DNA of 64,000 nucleotides from G965214625 sp965214625 (GCA_965214625.1 OZ243962.1:806001-870000), one strand, 5' to 3'. Positions 17,982 through 26,585 are shown, counted from the first letter of the stretch. The notes: generated from the sequence alone by a model not told the origin. Made by a program: numbers and translations.

Positions 17982-18008
17982 GGTGTCCTCGCACGGCGCG
18001 AGGACACC
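17982..18008 (-). promoter_or_regulatory. Strong hairpin between potF and potG
   Basis: GGTGTCCTCG (17982-17991) pairs perfectly with CGAGGACACC (17999-18008) around a seven-base loop. It lies 28 bases past the potF stop and before potG, and no T-run follows on the minus strand. Such structures commonly protect or partly end the mRNA after a binding-protein gene, giving more PotF than transporter. That role is inferred. Confidence 0.6.
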
Positions 18009-18036
18009 TGCTCATCCAAAAAACACCGGTGAACGT

Positions 18037-19152
18037 TCAGTTCCCTGCTTTGAAGTTGGTCCAAACCCGGGTCCGGACCCGTTCGATTTTGGGCGGCAGC
18101 ACCGCAAGGGTGTACATCTGTTCCACCGCTTCAGCCGGCGGATAGGCTGCCGGACTGCCGGTCACGGCAGGATCCACCAGATCAAAAGCATCCTTGTTGG
18201 CCGTTGCATACCAGGTAAAATTGCTGTCATTGGCCGCGACTTCCGGTCGCATCATATAGTCCAAAAAGAGATGGGCATTCTCAAGATTCTTGGCATCGGC
18301 AGGAATCACCCAGCCATCCACCCAGACATTGGCCTTGCCCGCTCCCGGTGGAGAAAAGAAATCCAATTCGACCCCGGTATTGGCTTCCTCCGCGCCAGAA
18401 ACCGCCAGCAGGCCATCAGGTCCCCAAGTAACCGAAACACAAAATTCCTTTTCCGGCATTCTCTGATAGGCATAATTATCAAATGTCTTGATATAGGGGC
18501 GAATCTTCAGCAGCATTTCTTCGACCATTTTATAATCGTCCTTATTGGTCGAACTCGGATCCAGGCCAAGATATGCCAATGCCATGGGAATCACATCGGT
18601 CGGTGAATCCAGAAACGACACGCCACAGGGCGCCAGTTTCTCCATGTGCGCAGGATCAAAAATCATTTCCATTGAACCGATAGGCGCCTCCGGATGCGTC
18701 TCCATCACCAGCTCTTCATTATAAGTGACGCCATGCGTACCCCACATGAACGGAATGATATACTGATTGCCCGGATCCCAGTTTGTCGCCACCTGGTCCA
18801 TGATATCGGGGCGCATGTGTTTCAGGTTGGACAGCTTGTCCTTGTCCACCGGTTGTAGAATGCCCGCAGGAATCAGCCGGGCAATGGCACTGCTGGAGTG
18901 GCTCACTACATCGTATCCGGTGCTTCCTGCCAACAATTTCGAATCGATCGACTCGACCGAATCGTAATTGTCATAGGTTACGTCCACATTGTATTCTGCG
19001 GCAAAGTTGGCAATAGTATCCTCGCCAATATATTCCGCCCAATTGGTCACATTGAGCTTGCCTTCTGCCAAGACAGATGAGGCACCTAACAACAGCACGG
19101 CAGTAACACCACCTACCATACCCGATTTGAAAGTTTCGGGAAATTGAATCAT
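18037..19152 (-). CDS. potF: Polyamine-binding periplasmic protein PotF-like
   Basis: 371 residues with a signal peptide (hydrophobic core near residues 12-27, cleavage likely after VLA). The mature part begins EGKLNVTNWAEYIGEDTI and continues with VDVTYDNYDSVESIDSKLL, YDVVSHSSSAIARLI and PFMWGTHGVTYNEEL, typical of the PotD/PotF family of spermidine/putrescine-binding proteins. ATG 19152 is chosen because GGAGG sits six bases upstream; earlier in-frame codons lack such a site. It collects polyamine in the periplasm and hands it to PotH-PotI. Which polyamine is bound cannot be decided by eye. Confidence 0.88.
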   Translation of the reverse strand: MIQFPETFKSGMVGGVTAVLLLGASSVLAEGKLNVTNWAEYIGEDTIANFAAEYNVDVTYDNYDSVESIDSKLLAGSTGYDVVSHSSSAIARLIPAGILQPVDKDKLSNLKHMRPDIMDQVATNWDPGNQYIIPFMWGTHGVTYNEELVMETHPEAPIGSMEMIFDPAHMEKLAPCGVSFLDSPTDVIPMALAYLGLDPSSTNKDDYKMVEEMLLKIRPYIKTFDNYAYQRMPEKEFCVSVTWGPDGLLAVSGAEEANTGVELDFFSPPGAGKANVWVDGWVIPADAKNLENAHLFLDYMMRPEVAANDSNFTWYATANKDAFDLVDPAVTGSPAAYPPAEAVEQMYTLAVLPPKIERVRTRVWTNFKAGN

Positions 19153-19381
19153 ATCTACCTCCATAGACCTAACTTTAAATTGTCTGAGAATTGTCCAGTA
19201 TAACCCCGTCTTTTGGTTAAATCCAGAACTTGTGATCACAAACAGGAGGCACCGCCCGGCCACCGGAAAGCGGGGTTTTCAATCTCCGAGTTGACTCGAA
19301 TTGACCCTGTCCACGAGCACAAATTTGAGTATACTGGTGACCCTTGCTGCTGATCGGCTGTCACTATTATCATTCAAAGAA

Positions 19382-20038
19382 ATGAATAAAAAAATGGGTA
19401 CCATCCTGCTTGGCGGGATGGCATTGTTGCTTGGCGGATACCTTTCCCTGTTCGGCTTCAATCGGCCAGTCGGACCGTCCGAAAAACCGGCAGCACAGAT
19501 CGAAAGTTTTTTCTGGCCCGATCAAAAACAACTGTCGGCATTCGAGCTGGTGGACCACAATGGGGGCCCCTACACCGATCAGCATCTAAAGGGCCGCTGG
19601 CATTTCCTCTTTTTCGGCTATACCCACTGCCCTGACATCTGCCCGGTTACCCTGAACACGATGCGACAGAGCAAAGAGAAAATTCTTGCCACGCGCCCTG
19701 ATGTCGAAAACCGGATGGATTTCGTGTTCGTCTCGGTCGATGGAGAACGCGATACCCCCCAGCATCTGAAAACCTATCTGCAGTTTTTCGGCGGCCACTT
19801 CAAGGGCGCGACCGGAAATTACGCACAAATTGACAGCCTGACTGGCCAACTGGGTGTGCCCTATGCCATTGATGACCATGAACCCGGAGAACAGGACTAT
19901 CTGGTGAGCCATACAGGGGCCATCTTCCTCATTTCACCCCAGGGGACACTGGCGTCCATTTATCAGCCTCCCCTATCTGCAGACCAGATATCGGGCCGGT
20001 TCCTGGACATCCTGGCATTCATGGACACCCGTGCCTGA
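19382..20038 (+). CDS. SCO1/SenC-family copper chaperone
   Basis: 218 residues with one N-terminal membrane anchor (about residues 5-25) and a thioredoxin-like domain outside. The copper site is complete: C83 and C87 in THCPDICPVTL and H177 in VSHTGAIFL. SCO proteins deliver copper to the CuA centre of cytochrome c oxidase or act in thiol redox control. No oxidase genes are nearby. ATG 19382 is the natural start since a longer reading adds no family residues before the anchor. It converges on tadA with 27 bases between stops. Confidence 0.87.
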   Translation: MNKKMGTILLGGMALLLGGYLSLFGFNRPVGPSEKPAAQIESFFWPDQKQLSAFELVDHNGGPYTDQHLKGRWHFLFFGYTHCPDICPVTLNTMRQSKEKILATRPDVENRMDFVFVSVDGERDTPQHLKTYLQFFGGHFKGATGNYAQIDSLTGQLGVPYAIDDHEPGEQDYLVSHTGAIFLISPQGTLASIYQPPLSADQISGRFLDILAFMDTRA

Positions 20039-20065
20039 TGCTTCCGTTATCAAGAACCACCGTGA

Positions 20066-20506
20066 TCAGTCCTTGTTCAACCGCTTTTGCGCAAAGAAAG
20101 TGTGCAACAGGACTTTTGCCGGTTGATCGAGAACCCCCGACTCGACTTGGCAACGATGATTGAGGAAGGCTGATTCCAGCAGGTTCAGTCGACTCCCAGC
20201 AGCCCCGTACCGCGCATCCCAGGCCGCAAAAACAACCCGCTCAATCCGCGCATGCAAAATCGCCCCTGCGCACATGATACAAGGCTCCAATGTAACATAA
20301 AGTGTCGCCCCGTTCAGTCGATAATTGCCGACCCGTCGGGCCGCATCCCGGATGGCGACGATTTCAGCATGACCACTGGGATCGTGCTCCGATACGGATT
20401 GATTGGCACCCTGCCCTACCACCTCGTCTGCAAGCACGACAACCGCTCCGACCGGAATTTCGTTCCTGTCCCGGGCCTGCTGAGCCAACAACAGCGCACG
20501 CTGCAT
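20066..20506 (-). CDS. tadA: tRNA-specific adenosine deaminase TadA
   Basis: 146 residues. It converts adenosine 34 to inosine in tRNA-Arg(ACG). The zinc site is complete: H46-A-E48 (SGHAEIVA) and C76-x2-C79 (LEPCIMCAG). The substrate-loop text NYRLNGATLYVTLEP is standard. In-frame codons upstream of the ATG read D-R-R-Y, matching family sequence before the first helix, yet no ATG, GTG or TTG occurs there before a stop at 20546-20548, so the enzyme starts slightly short or its original start was lost. In some relatives tadA directly follows guaA; here an 11-kb island lies between, which may explain the shortened start. Confidence 0.9.
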   Translation of the reverse strand: MQRALLLAQQARDRNEIPVGAVVVLADEVVGQGANQSVSEHDPSGHAEIVAIRDAARRVGNYRLNGATLYVTLEPCIMCAGAILHARIERVVFAAWDARYGAAGSRLNLLESAFLNHRCQVESGVLDQPAKVLLHTFFAQKRLNKD

Positions 20507-20587
20507 ATATCGACGGTCAACCTGATAGCGAGATTCGATGCCTAATTACTCCCATCCGACAAGACACGAGTCGACCATTATCCATTC

Positions 20588-20595
20588 TCATTCCC
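20588..20595 (+). repeat. Possible left attachment repeat of the guaA island
   Basis: TCATTCCC here equals the last eight bases of guaA (complement GGGAATGA including the stop) at 31656-31663, in the same orientation. It lies 82 bases before the tadA ATG, where the left end of an island inserted between guaA and tadA should fall. Eight bases is short, so this is tentative. Confidence 0.35.
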
Positions 20596-20748
20596 GGCGC
20601 ACACTTCGCGGTGACAGACCCTAAAACAACCTCCCTTGGACGGGACAGGAAATGCCCGACATTCGATAATTAAAAAACAACACACGTCCAGGTTCTTTGT
20701 CAGGAAGTGTCGCTCGGGCATCATGGCAGATTAATCGCCGAATGGACT

Positions 20749-21378
20749 TCAATATTCAATTTCGCTGTACCTTCTCATTCTCTCGTAAAGTTCATTTTTC
20801 CCAATATTTTCCATGATTTTTGCGACATTGTTGAAATCAATTGCCGCTTTGTTCTGACTCACTTTGGACTTGGCGGAAATTTTCTCTATGCTGATTTTGA
20901 ACGCGACAATATTTTCAATCATCTTGTCCATGTAATCCGTTGGCGCATCTGATATTTTCCACGCACCCTTATCAAAATACCTCTGCTCATGCAATTTTGT
21001 CAATTGGCCCACCACCGCTGTTTTTTCTTTTTTTGAATGCAAAAAGGTCATACGTCCATGCACGTGAATTGCCTGATAGTTCCATGTTGGCACATGCCGA
21101 TGGGTCTGGGGTTTGGTTGGATACCAATTGGGAGAAACATATGCATCTTCCCCACTGAACACCGCCAATGTTTTTGATCCATTTTCAATCAGGTGATGGA
21201 TTTGATTTGACTTCGCAACGTGTCCAAGCAACGTATTTTCACCACTGGGCATGAGAGGAATATGGTTTGCAATGATTTCATCCCCCGCGTTGCAAATAAC
21301 GATTGCGAGCGGGTACTTCGCTATCAATCGTGCAATTTCCTGATCGTCTTTTTCTTCAAAATGCTCCGGAAGATACAT
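20749..21378 (-). CDS. PaiB-like FMN-binding negative regulator family protein
   Basis: 209 residues of the FMN_bind_2 (PaiB) family. Typical text is MYLPEHFEEKD at the start, HIPLM, the FMN-site SGEDAYVSPNWYPTK, and VPTWNYQAIHVHGRM. PaiB of Bacillus was described as a repressor of sporulation and protease genes, but many members may be flavin or heme enzymes. ATG 21378 follows a GAGG-rich stretch. It has a lower GC content than the core genes beside it and lies just inside the island edge, so it was probably acquired. No partner PaiA-like acetyltransferase is adjacent, though a GNAT gene lies 4.4 kb away. Confidence 0.82.
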   Translation of the reverse strand: MYLPEHFEEKDDQEIARLIAKYPLAIVICNAGDEIIANHIPLMPSGENTLLGHVAKSNQIHHLIENGSKTLAVFSGEDAYVSPNWYPTKPQTHRHVPTWNYQAIHVHGRMTFLHSKKEKTAVVGQLTKLHEQRYFDKGAWKISDAPTDYMDKMIENIVAFKISIEKISAKSKVSQNKAAIDFNNVAKIMENIGKNELYERMRRYSEIEY

Positions 21379-21668
21379 AGTCACCGCCTCTCATTCCTGA
21401 TTCAAATTATCAAACGATCATTTCCCGCTCTCATGACTCCAAGGGGTTTGCCCGAAACCACCCTGCTGCCCTCTTGGTCGAATGTGATGATCTCACAGCA
21501 TAGCATTCCGATACAGCATCGGAAACCTGTTTCCCGTTGCGGTCGTAAGATCGATCGTTCAAGCTGTGGGCAACTCAATCAATACCGTGGCACTGCCGGA
21601 TATCATTTGCCCCGTCGGCCTTCGCACACCCCTCAAGTCACCGGAAACAACATGCATGGCGGGGGCAC

Positions 21669-22280
21669 TTATTCGAGCGTCATCTTAAGCGCTCCTGGAG
21701 CAGGGCAAGCGTCTTCCACTGCGCGTTTGAGACCCGTCACACGACACGGAGAGACAATGGCCTCGAGCCTCTTCAACCCGATGCTCTTTTGATTCTTGGG
21801 CAAATAATGCTCATCCACAACAAAGAAAAGCCATTGGTCGGCATTGCGCTGATCCGTATATCCGCAGCGACTCTCACCATGCCACGCGAAAACATACAGA
21901 TCCGCCAAACGGCCCGGCGTGGCTACCCATACACTCCCATCTCGCGTCCAGTAACCCTTGCGCGGGGCAATATCGAAACGGGGAACCCTATCACCGTGCA
22001 CCCTCTCCCAGTCCCATGCCTGCCTTGCCGCCGCATGCTTGACCTCGAGCCGCGCCCCGGACAGGTGCTGACAATCCCAGGAAGCCCATTCCCAGCCGCC
22101 CCTCCAGGTTAACTGCCAATCGGTCCCGAGTGTCAGCGCGACCAGACACTCAATATAAGTGGCACGATCGGTGTTATTCATGACCGGAACATCATACCGC
22201 CCCATGAGGACATTCTGAACTCGTTGATGAAGGATTTTACTCATCGGGCTACTTGTCGATTTTATCTTCATGTCACACAC
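21669..22280 (-). CDS. Uncharacterised protein with a probable PD-(D/E)XK nuclease core
   Basis: Up to 203 residues. I do not recognise a named family. The middle carries ATYIECLVALTLG (a helix with acidic residue), then WEWASWDCQHLSGARLEVKHAA: an aspartate followed nine residues later by E-V-K. That helix-then-D-x9-ExK layout is the core of PD-(D/E)XK nucleases. A later RLADLYVFAWHG strand and an arginine-rich middle fit a small nuclease of the restriction type. GTG 22280 gives the longest form; ATGs at 22271 or 22244 are alternatives. It stands alone within the island, with no methylase near. Function as a nuclease is inferred from the motif only. Confidence 0.6.
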   Translation of the reverse strand: MCDMKIKSTSSPMSKILHQRVQNVLMGRYDVPVMNNTDRATYIECLVALTLGTDWQLTWRGGWEWASWDCQHLSGARLEVKHAAARQAWDWERVHGDRVPRFDIAPRKGYWTRDGSVWVATPGRLADLYVFAWHGESRCGYTDQRNADQWLFFVVDEHYLPKNQKSIGLKRLEAIVSPCRVTGLKRAVEDACPAPGALKMTLE

Positions 22281-22588
22281 ATCTACACATGGTACCGACG
22301 TAGTTAAGCTACATCATATTCCCAAGAAAGCCGCTGTCCCGGAACCCGATACACTGTCATCAACCAGACGAGAACAGAGACACCTTCAATCTATTGTCCA
22401 ATAAGGAACATTCAACAATTTGACAGCTAATTTAGCCGATAATTCGATCGACAGTATTCCCAATTCACTTGTATCATGGAGGTTATACCGACATGGACAT
22501 ACACCCCAAAGCCACCGTCGTGCTATCGTCTCGTTGGCTCCTGCCCGCGCACCTTATATTTTACCGTACGAGCATATTTTAAATCGCA
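22281..22588. other. Gap between divergent nuclease-like gene and hipB remnant
   Basis: No gene seen. A small dyad GTAG-TTAAG-CTAC at 22300-22312 lies just upstream of the nuclease-like gene and may be an operator. The rest is AT-rich and probably holds the promoters for both sides. Confidence 0.35.
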
Positions 22589-22868
22589 ATGATGATAAAC
22601 AATCCTCTGGAATACGGCGTCATTCGAACGACTCGGGAACTCGGCAACCGAGTACAGGCACACCGAAAAAAATAACAGCTGACACTGGATACAATTTCAG
22701 GCTTGGGTCACCTGAGTACCCGTATTTTATCCGAATTCGAACGCGGCAAGGAAACCGCCGAACTCGGTAAAGTGCTCAAAGCGTTACGCACCCTGGGCCT
22801 GGAAGTAATCATTCAACCCCGCAGGGTCATCCCATCGAGGCCACCCTCTCCACGGGATGAGGAAAATA
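22589..22868 (+). pseudogene. hipB-like XRE antitoxin with a nonsense codon
   Basis: From ATG 22589 the frame reads NPLEYGVIRTTRELGNRVQAHRKK (shown over 20 only in part by family: GNRVQAHRKK is the key end) and stops at TAA 22673-22675. The same frame continues QLTLDTISGLGHLSTRILSEFERGKETAELGKV (key parts QLTLD, FERGK, AELGKVL), the standard HipB helix-turn-helix. Family members have glutamine where the TAA sits, so a single CAA-to-TAA change broke it. The reading leads into hipA. The protein is dead unless restarted downstream, which would lose the first helix. Confidence 0.7.
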
Positions 22869-24115
22869 ATGCTTGCTCGGGATGGTCTCAACATCTGGAG
22901 CAATCGGCAACTCGTCGGCCACCTGTGGAGAAATACGCAAGAGTTGACCGGTTTTCGTTACGCCGATGAGTGACTGGCTCAAGGTGGATTTTCCACCTCC
23001 CAGACATTACCGCTGCAACCCGAGGATTTTGCCCCTGAAATGGATGTTGCGCATCGGTTTTTCGCCAATCTGCTTCCAGAAAGGAGCGTGCGTCAGCGGA
23101 TTGTTCGCAGTCTGAAAATTGCCAATGCCGATTTTGATCTGCCAAGAGCCATCGGTTGGGAATGTGCTGGCGCACTATCGCTATTACAAGTGGAGCATTC
23201 GCCCCCTACTGAATATATCTACCATCTAGTTTCGGACGAGGCACTCGCCGACCTGATCACCCGCCGTGGTCAGGTGTATACCTGGTTCAACATGGAGCGA
23301 CCACGACGGTCTCTGGCCGGTGCCCAGGACAAATGCCCTATACTGCTCGAAAATGACACTTTCTGGCCACCCAAAAAGGAAACGCCTTCCAGTCATATCT
23401 GAAATTCGAATTATCTGATTACCGTCATCTACCAGCTTACGAGACCTTTACAACCCTGTTGACGAGCGCCATCGGTTTGCCTGTTGTGGTACTCCGGCTG
23501 CAATCGATTGCAGACACACACTATGTATTGATCGAGCGTTATGACCGATACCTGCCCGAAAGTCGTTAGATGGCAGATTGCATCAGGAAGATTTCTGCCA
23601 GGCACTGTGCTTCGGATATGAACGCAAATATCAGCAGGATGGTGGTCTCACCTTTGCCGACTGTTGGCGGTTGATCCAAAACACGGCCAGTAACCCTGCC
23701 AACGATCTGCAATATTTGCTGCGTTGGCAAATCTTCAATGTCCTGGCCGACAACTCGGATGGTCATGCCAAAAATCTGTCGCTGCTGTATCAACCCAATG
23801 GTGAATTCAGTGAGCCCCGTTTTGTGATCTCGTTTGTACCCGTGTGATTGAACACCTCGATTCCCATTTGGCTTTTTCCGTCGGCGACGAAAGCAATCCG
23901 GATAGGGTTTCTCCGAGCGATTGGGACATTCTGGCCCAACAATGTGATTTCGCCCTCAGTTTCTCCGCAAGCAGGTACAGAACATCGCCGCCAAATTACT
24001 GGCACAATGACCACCCACACGGATGGCCTTTGAACAGCTCTAGGGGCAGTACGCTGCCTTGCAACGGGTCGAGCCGGTTGTAACCAGACAGTGCCGACGA
24101 ACAATCAGGCAATAG
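22869..24115 (+). pseudogene. hipA-like toxin kinase, multiply disrupted
   Basis: The HipA protein can be followed through at least five breaks. ATG 22869 opens MLARDGLNIWSNRQLVGHL; an in-frame TGA near 22968 stands where tryptophan is expected (YADE-stop-LAQGG). It continues through MDVAHRFFANLLPERS and RRSLAGAQDK, then shifts frame near 23375 into KFELSDYRHLPAYE and LIERYDRYLPES. It shifts again near 23565 (RLHQEDFCQAL, ADNSDGHAKNLSLLYQ) and near 23825 (CDLVCTRVIEHLDSH). The last part (FLRKQVQNIAAKLLAQ, ALQRVEPVV) has further stops and ends at 24115. HipA is a serine/threonine kinase toxin of persistence modules; this copy cannot be functional. Confidence 0.75.
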
Positions 24116-24177
24116 CCACGATCGGTTCGCTACAAGAAGTCACCCTGCCCATCACTCTTGACTGACTCGATACCGGG

Positions 24178-24215
24178 TTGACAAAATCACAAATGTGTAC
24201 TATATACTACACATG
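24178..24215 (+). promoter_or_regulatory. Sigma-70 promoter with operator palindrome at the xre start codon
   Basis: TTGACA (24178-24183), 17 bases, TATATA (24201-24206) form a near-consensus promoter. Perfect arms TGTGTA (24194-24199) and TACACA (24208-24213) flank the -10 box and run into the ATG at 24213. Transcription would begin at about the ATG, so the mRNA may be leaderless. The dyad is a natural site for autorepression by the XRE protein. Confidence 0.65.
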
Positions 24216-24563
24216 ACATTTGGAAGATACATCCGTGAAAATCGCGAGGCCCTGAAATCACAGGATCGGCGTTTTTCGGTTCGGCAGGTCGCTCAGCGAA
24301 TTGGTGTGGAACCCGCCTACCTCAGCAAGATAGAGCGCGGGGATGTGGCACCACCGTCCGAGGTGAAAATCCGGGCATTGGCCGAGGAACTCGGCGAAGA
24401 CCCGGATGTATTGCTGGCAATGGCCGGGAAGGTATCGTCGGATTTGCAGGCAATCATTCGTAAGCGCCCGCAACCGTTTGCCGATCTGATCCGCCAGCTC
24501 AGGTCCGCACCGGATCACGCCATTTTGCGTATCGCCCGGGATGTCCGTGATGGCGACTGGTAA
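24213..24563 (+). CDS. XRE-family transcriptional regulator
   Basis: 116 residues. The first 65 form an XRE helix-turn-helix: FGRYIRENREAL, then FSVRQVAQRIGVEPAYLSKIERGDVAPPSE. The next part, KIRALAEELGEDPDVLLAMAGKVS, is common in regulators linked to zinc-peptidase or mobile-element genes. ATG 24213 is chosen; a codon at 24195 would fall inside the promoter. A palindrome over the -10 box suggests it represses itself. The gene 17 bases downstream is conserved but of unknown function, so the pair probably works as one unit. Confidence 0.85.
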   Translation: MTFGRYIRENREALKSQDRRFSVRQVAQRIGVEPAYLSKIERGDVAPPSEVKIRALAEELGEDPDVLLAMAGKVSSDLQAIIRKRPQPFADLIRQLRSAPDHAILRIARDVRDGDW

Positions 24564-24580
24564 CCTGTGGAGGAAGAACA

Positions 24581-25579
24581 ATGATCGAACTAATGAACAA
24601 CCAACTGACCTTCCGATTTCCGGAAGTCCACCCCAAAGCGGTGTGCCGCATTGATTTTCAGCGCACCCTGCGAATCCCGGATGACAACCGCGAATATCCC
24701 CTTCCCCCCGGCCTGGGTCGGTTCCCAGTGGAACACGTGGATGACTTTGCCAACAAGTTGCCTGATAGCTGGCGGACACATGGTGGCGTCTTCATCCCCA
24801 TGTATCAGTCAGAGGCACTGTGGATCAATTTTTCGGGTGATTACCCCTGCGCTGTCAAAATTGCCGCCGGCAAGATCAATGCGATTTCCGGGGAGACCTG
24901 GAGCAACGGGCTTTCGGCTGATCCGCAGGATTATGCGGTGATACCGGAACAACCCTGGCTGGATGGTTTCAACGTCTCGGAAGATTTCATTCGGCAGTTT
25001 GTCGCCATACCCCTGGGTGAAGGCTTCACGGCCGAAGAGCAAATTACGGGTAAGGCTGAACATGGTGGACTCCAGATCATCGCCTACCCGATGAAACATG
25101 ACGTTTACATCGAACATTTTGAGCGCGCCGTGGAAGCAGACATGGACTACCTAGATATGCCTATGTTCAGTCGCTCGGTCTGCGAATCGGCTGCCCCGGA
25201 TATGGGGCTTGCTCCAGGTGGTTTGATGCGGCAGGAGATCTACGAGGACGAATACGGTATTGACGCATGGGACCAAGACAAGGGTTTCCGATGTTTCATC
25301 CACCTAGCCAACAGTGAGCAATACCAGATGATTACCGGGCATCAACCACCACATAAACCTGCGACTGCCAAGGATTACACAGAAGCCGGCCTGCCCTGGT
25401 TTGACTATTATGATGACAGCACAGCACTTGCCGGTTCGGACACATTAGGCAAGCTGACCAGTGTCGCTGCCAAGGTGATTGAGAAAGGCAACGGGCTGCT
25501 GCCGGACAACGAACCGGTTCAACCTAAAACTGTCAAGATAATTAGCAAAGGCGATGTGATTCGGGATGGCGTATTCTGA
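24581..25579 (+). CDS. Conserved protein of unknown function paired with XRE regulator
   Basis: 332 residues, soluble, no signal peptide or membrane segment. I recognise the text as a widely conserved bacterial family but know no assigned function. Marked features: GVFIPMYQSEALWINF, CAVKIAAGKINAISGE, VIPEQPWLDGF then IRQFVAIPLGEGFTAEEQITG, MGLAPGGLMRQEIYED, and LPWFDYYDD near the C-terminus. It has a strong ribosome site (GGAGG before ATG 24581) and follows the XRE gene by 17 bases, so the two are co-transcribed. The last 60 residues are less conserved in look. A stress or defence role is possible from the island setting but is only inference. Confidence 0.75.
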   Translation: MIELMNNQLTFRFPEVHPKAVCRIDFQRTLRIPDDNREYPLPPGLGRFPVEHVDDFANKLPDSWRTHGGVFIPMYQSEALWINFSGDYPCAVKIAAGKINAISGETWSNGLSADPQDYAVIPEQPWLDGFNVSEDFIRQFVAIPLGEGFTAEEQITGKAEHGGLQIIAYPMKHDVYIEHFERAVEADMDYLDMPMFSRSVCESAAPDMGLAPGGLMRQEIYEDEYGIDAWDQDKGFRCFIHLANSEQYQMITGHQPPHKPATAKDYTEAGLPWFDYYDDSTALAGSDTLGKLTSVAAKVIEKGNGLLPDNEPVQPKTVKIISKGDVIRDGVF

Positions 25580-25752
25580 GAAAATCATCATCCCGAATCA
25601 CAGATCGTAAATTTATATAGGCATGGGCTTTCAGTTCAGCCAATTCGCCGCGTCCATTATTGGGCTAATCGCGTTTTGGGCGTATCGTGCCAAGTCTGTT
25701 TGATATGCGGTTATGTACAAAATGTTAGCGAAACATGATTGCAGGACAATGT

Positions 25753-26289
25753 ATGAATCATAAGGTTCTCGACAAAAACTATCAAAATGAAGTAACGGGG
25801 CTTTTGACCTCTGTTTTCACATCATCTGAAGGAGAGGAAGAAGGTAAGCTGATTGGCAATCTTGCCTCAGAGCTATCATCCAATGTCGACAATGAAGAAA
25901 TAATCTGTTTCGGCACATTTGAAAATGAATCACTTATTGGTTCTATTTTCTTTACTCGTCTTCGGTTTAATGAGCCTGTTCTGGTTTATATGCTCGCTCC
26001 GGTTGCAGTGGACACTAAACATCAGGGAAAAGGCGTAGGACAGGCGCTAATCAATTATGGGCTTAATGAACTGAAAAATCGTTCTGTGAATGTTGCTATC
26101 ACATATGGTGATCCATCTTTCTACTCAAAGGTGCGATTTGAACCCCTTTCAGAAAATGTCATCCAGGCCCCACTAACGCTTTCAATGCCAGTAGGTTGGC
26201 TTGGCCAATCATTAACGGGAGAGCCAATTCCAACTATTAATGAGCGTCCCACATGCATGAAGGAATTTAATGATCCCGTTTATTGGTAA
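25753..26289 (+). CDS. GNAT-family N-acetyltransferase
   Basis: 178 residues of the GNAT fold. The acetyl-CoA loop is LAPVAVDTKHQGKGVGQALINYGL (key part HQGKGVGQAL), preceded by the beta strand LVYMLAPVAV and followed by ITYGDPSFYSKVRFEPL, the YhbS-like pattern. Substrate unknown. ATG 25753 has AGGA nine bases upstream; the earlier ATG at 25735 has none. The base composition is AT-richer than the core genome, which agrees with recent transfer. It is not obviously part of an operon. Confidence 0.82.
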   Translation: MNHKVLDKNYQNEVTGLLTSVFTSSEGEEEGKLIGNLASELSSNVDNEEIICFGTFENESLIGSIFFTRLRFNEPVLVYMLAPVAVDTKHQGKGVGQALINYGLNELKNRSVNVAITYGDPSFYSKVRFEPLSENVIQAPLTLSMPVGWLGQSLTGEPIPTINERPTCMKEFNDPVYW

Positions 26290-26343
26290 ATACGCGAACA
26301 TAACCATGAGATTCAAGGGACGCTCCGCTTCGCTGCGATCTCT

Positions 26344-26520
26344 GAGCCCAAGCACGAACCCGCCGTCTTTGATATAGCCCTTGATCAACGAGATCCAGTC
26401 ACCCGCCGCCGGTGCGGTACTGGGTGCCACCGGTGTCGGCAAGGCTGCCCACACCGATTGATATGCAGATATCGCCAGCAGCCCAATTGCTGCTGTTCCT
26501 TTTTTGATTGACTTCATCAT
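26344..26520 (-). pseudogene. Truncated ICE membrane protein (TIGR03745/DUF2976 type)
   Basis: The first 59 residues match the N-terminus of an integrative-element membrane protein: MKSIKKGTAAIGLLAISAYQ with a signal peptide ending at WAA, then PTPVAPSTAPAAGDWISLIKGYIKDGG (key part GDWISLIKGYIKDGG). After GGFVLGL the text turns to unrelated residues and the family's two membrane helices are missing, so the 3' part was lost at about 26344. It follows the TIGR03758-type gene, the normal order in elements of this kind. The remnant is not expected to work. Confidence 0.65.
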
Positions 26521-26585
26521 GATTACTTTTTCTCCGAGGTAACGGGGCCACTCCCCGAATTATTGACGTAGTGATGGCTAATGCC

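Noticed and set aside
22960..22975. In-frame TGA in hipA as a possible selenocysteine codon
   Set aside because: Tryptophan is expected there, and the gene has several other frameshifts and stops, so decay explains it better.
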